Shown here piece by piece: positions 47,712 to 47,754 of a DNA stretch of 47,754 nt. Under the pieces are notes generated by a model, which did no database searches, was not told where the DNA came from, and was given only the letters and a program-made list of their open reading frames with translations. The position numbers were made by a program, and so were the translations under genes. The stretch lies in the NCBI GenBank assembly GCA_947599925.1, contig CANQFT010000015.1, forward strand, positions 1 to 47,754, read 5' to 3'. The DNA comes from an uncultured Oscillospiraceae bacterium (lineage in GTDB: Bacteria > Bacillota > Clostridia > Oscillospirales > Oscillospiraceae). The first letter of the stretch is position 1. The number at the start of each line of letters is the position of its first letter.

Positions 47712-47754
47712 TTAGTCCCATTCTTGCCAGCCGCTGATGTTCAGCCAATCCGAT
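47712..47754 (-). CDS. C-terminal end of a gene running off the right edge
   Basis: The frame ending in TAA at 47714-47712 gives the last residues SDWLNISGWQEWD, just before a strong terminator. Too short to identify. The overlapping frame, which reads through the terminator stem, is less likely. Confidence 0.45.
   Translation of the reverse strand, partial: SDWLNISGWQEWD

Overview
The window looks like chromosomal DNA from a GC-rich, Gram-positive-type gut Clostridia, most likely an Oscillospiraceae of the Flavonifractor/Lawsonibacter/Oscillibacter kind. This is inferred from strong AGGAGG ribosome sites, SLH-anchored surface proteins, FctA-type pilin domains, ECF vitamin transport and a Tad pilus locus without a secretin. 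Nearly every gene lies on the minus strand, so the window is best read from right to left.

Region A (about 26985-47476, minus) is a tightly packed Tad/Flp type IVb pilus operon: PP2C phosphatase, TadZ, TadA ATPase, TadB, TadC, Flp pilin, TadE-like pseudopilins, a DUF5702/TadG-like protein, prepilin peptidase, WG-repeat protein, DUF6382-FHA protein, a 52-residue membrane protein, a receptor-like Ser/Thr kinase and a 1365-residue SLH protein. It ends in a strong terminator. Upstream, a perfect 16-bp inverted repeat (46713-46728 and 46840-46855) brackets a promoter, and a serine recombinase gene ends 12 bp beyond it. This has the layout of an invertible promoter switch. As sequenced, the promoter points away from the operon (OFF).

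Region B (13657-25819, minus) is a cobalamin-controlled operon: sigma-A promoter, cobalamin riboswitch with terminator, secreted DUF4430 protein, large DUF4430/SLH protein, an alpha/alpha-barrel SLH protein, a membrane-anchored DUF4430 protein, an EcfT membrane protein and one polypeptide fusing two ECF ATPases to an S component. Alpha/alpha barrel plus DUF4430 beta-domain is the architecture of animal intrinsic factor and transcobalamin. The operon therefore looks like a split, cell-surface corrinoid capture system feeding an ECF importer. It is bracketed by direct copies of a dispersed repeat and, outside those, by remnants of two tyrosine recombinases.

Region C (1-13244, minus) holds a giant adhesin/pilin-like protein of at least 3879 residues that runs off the left edge, a 49-residue signal-peptide-like ORF just upstream, a promoter with a palindromic operator, and a second candidate invertible segment (12132-12402). 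That segment abuts a frameshifted tyrosine recombinase gene.

The common theme is surface display: phase-variable pili and adhesin under recombinase-linked switches, with a vitamin-scavenging surface apparatus between them. The frame of the giant gene was checked by translating sample positions along its length. Family names come from recognition of motifs, not from a database search.
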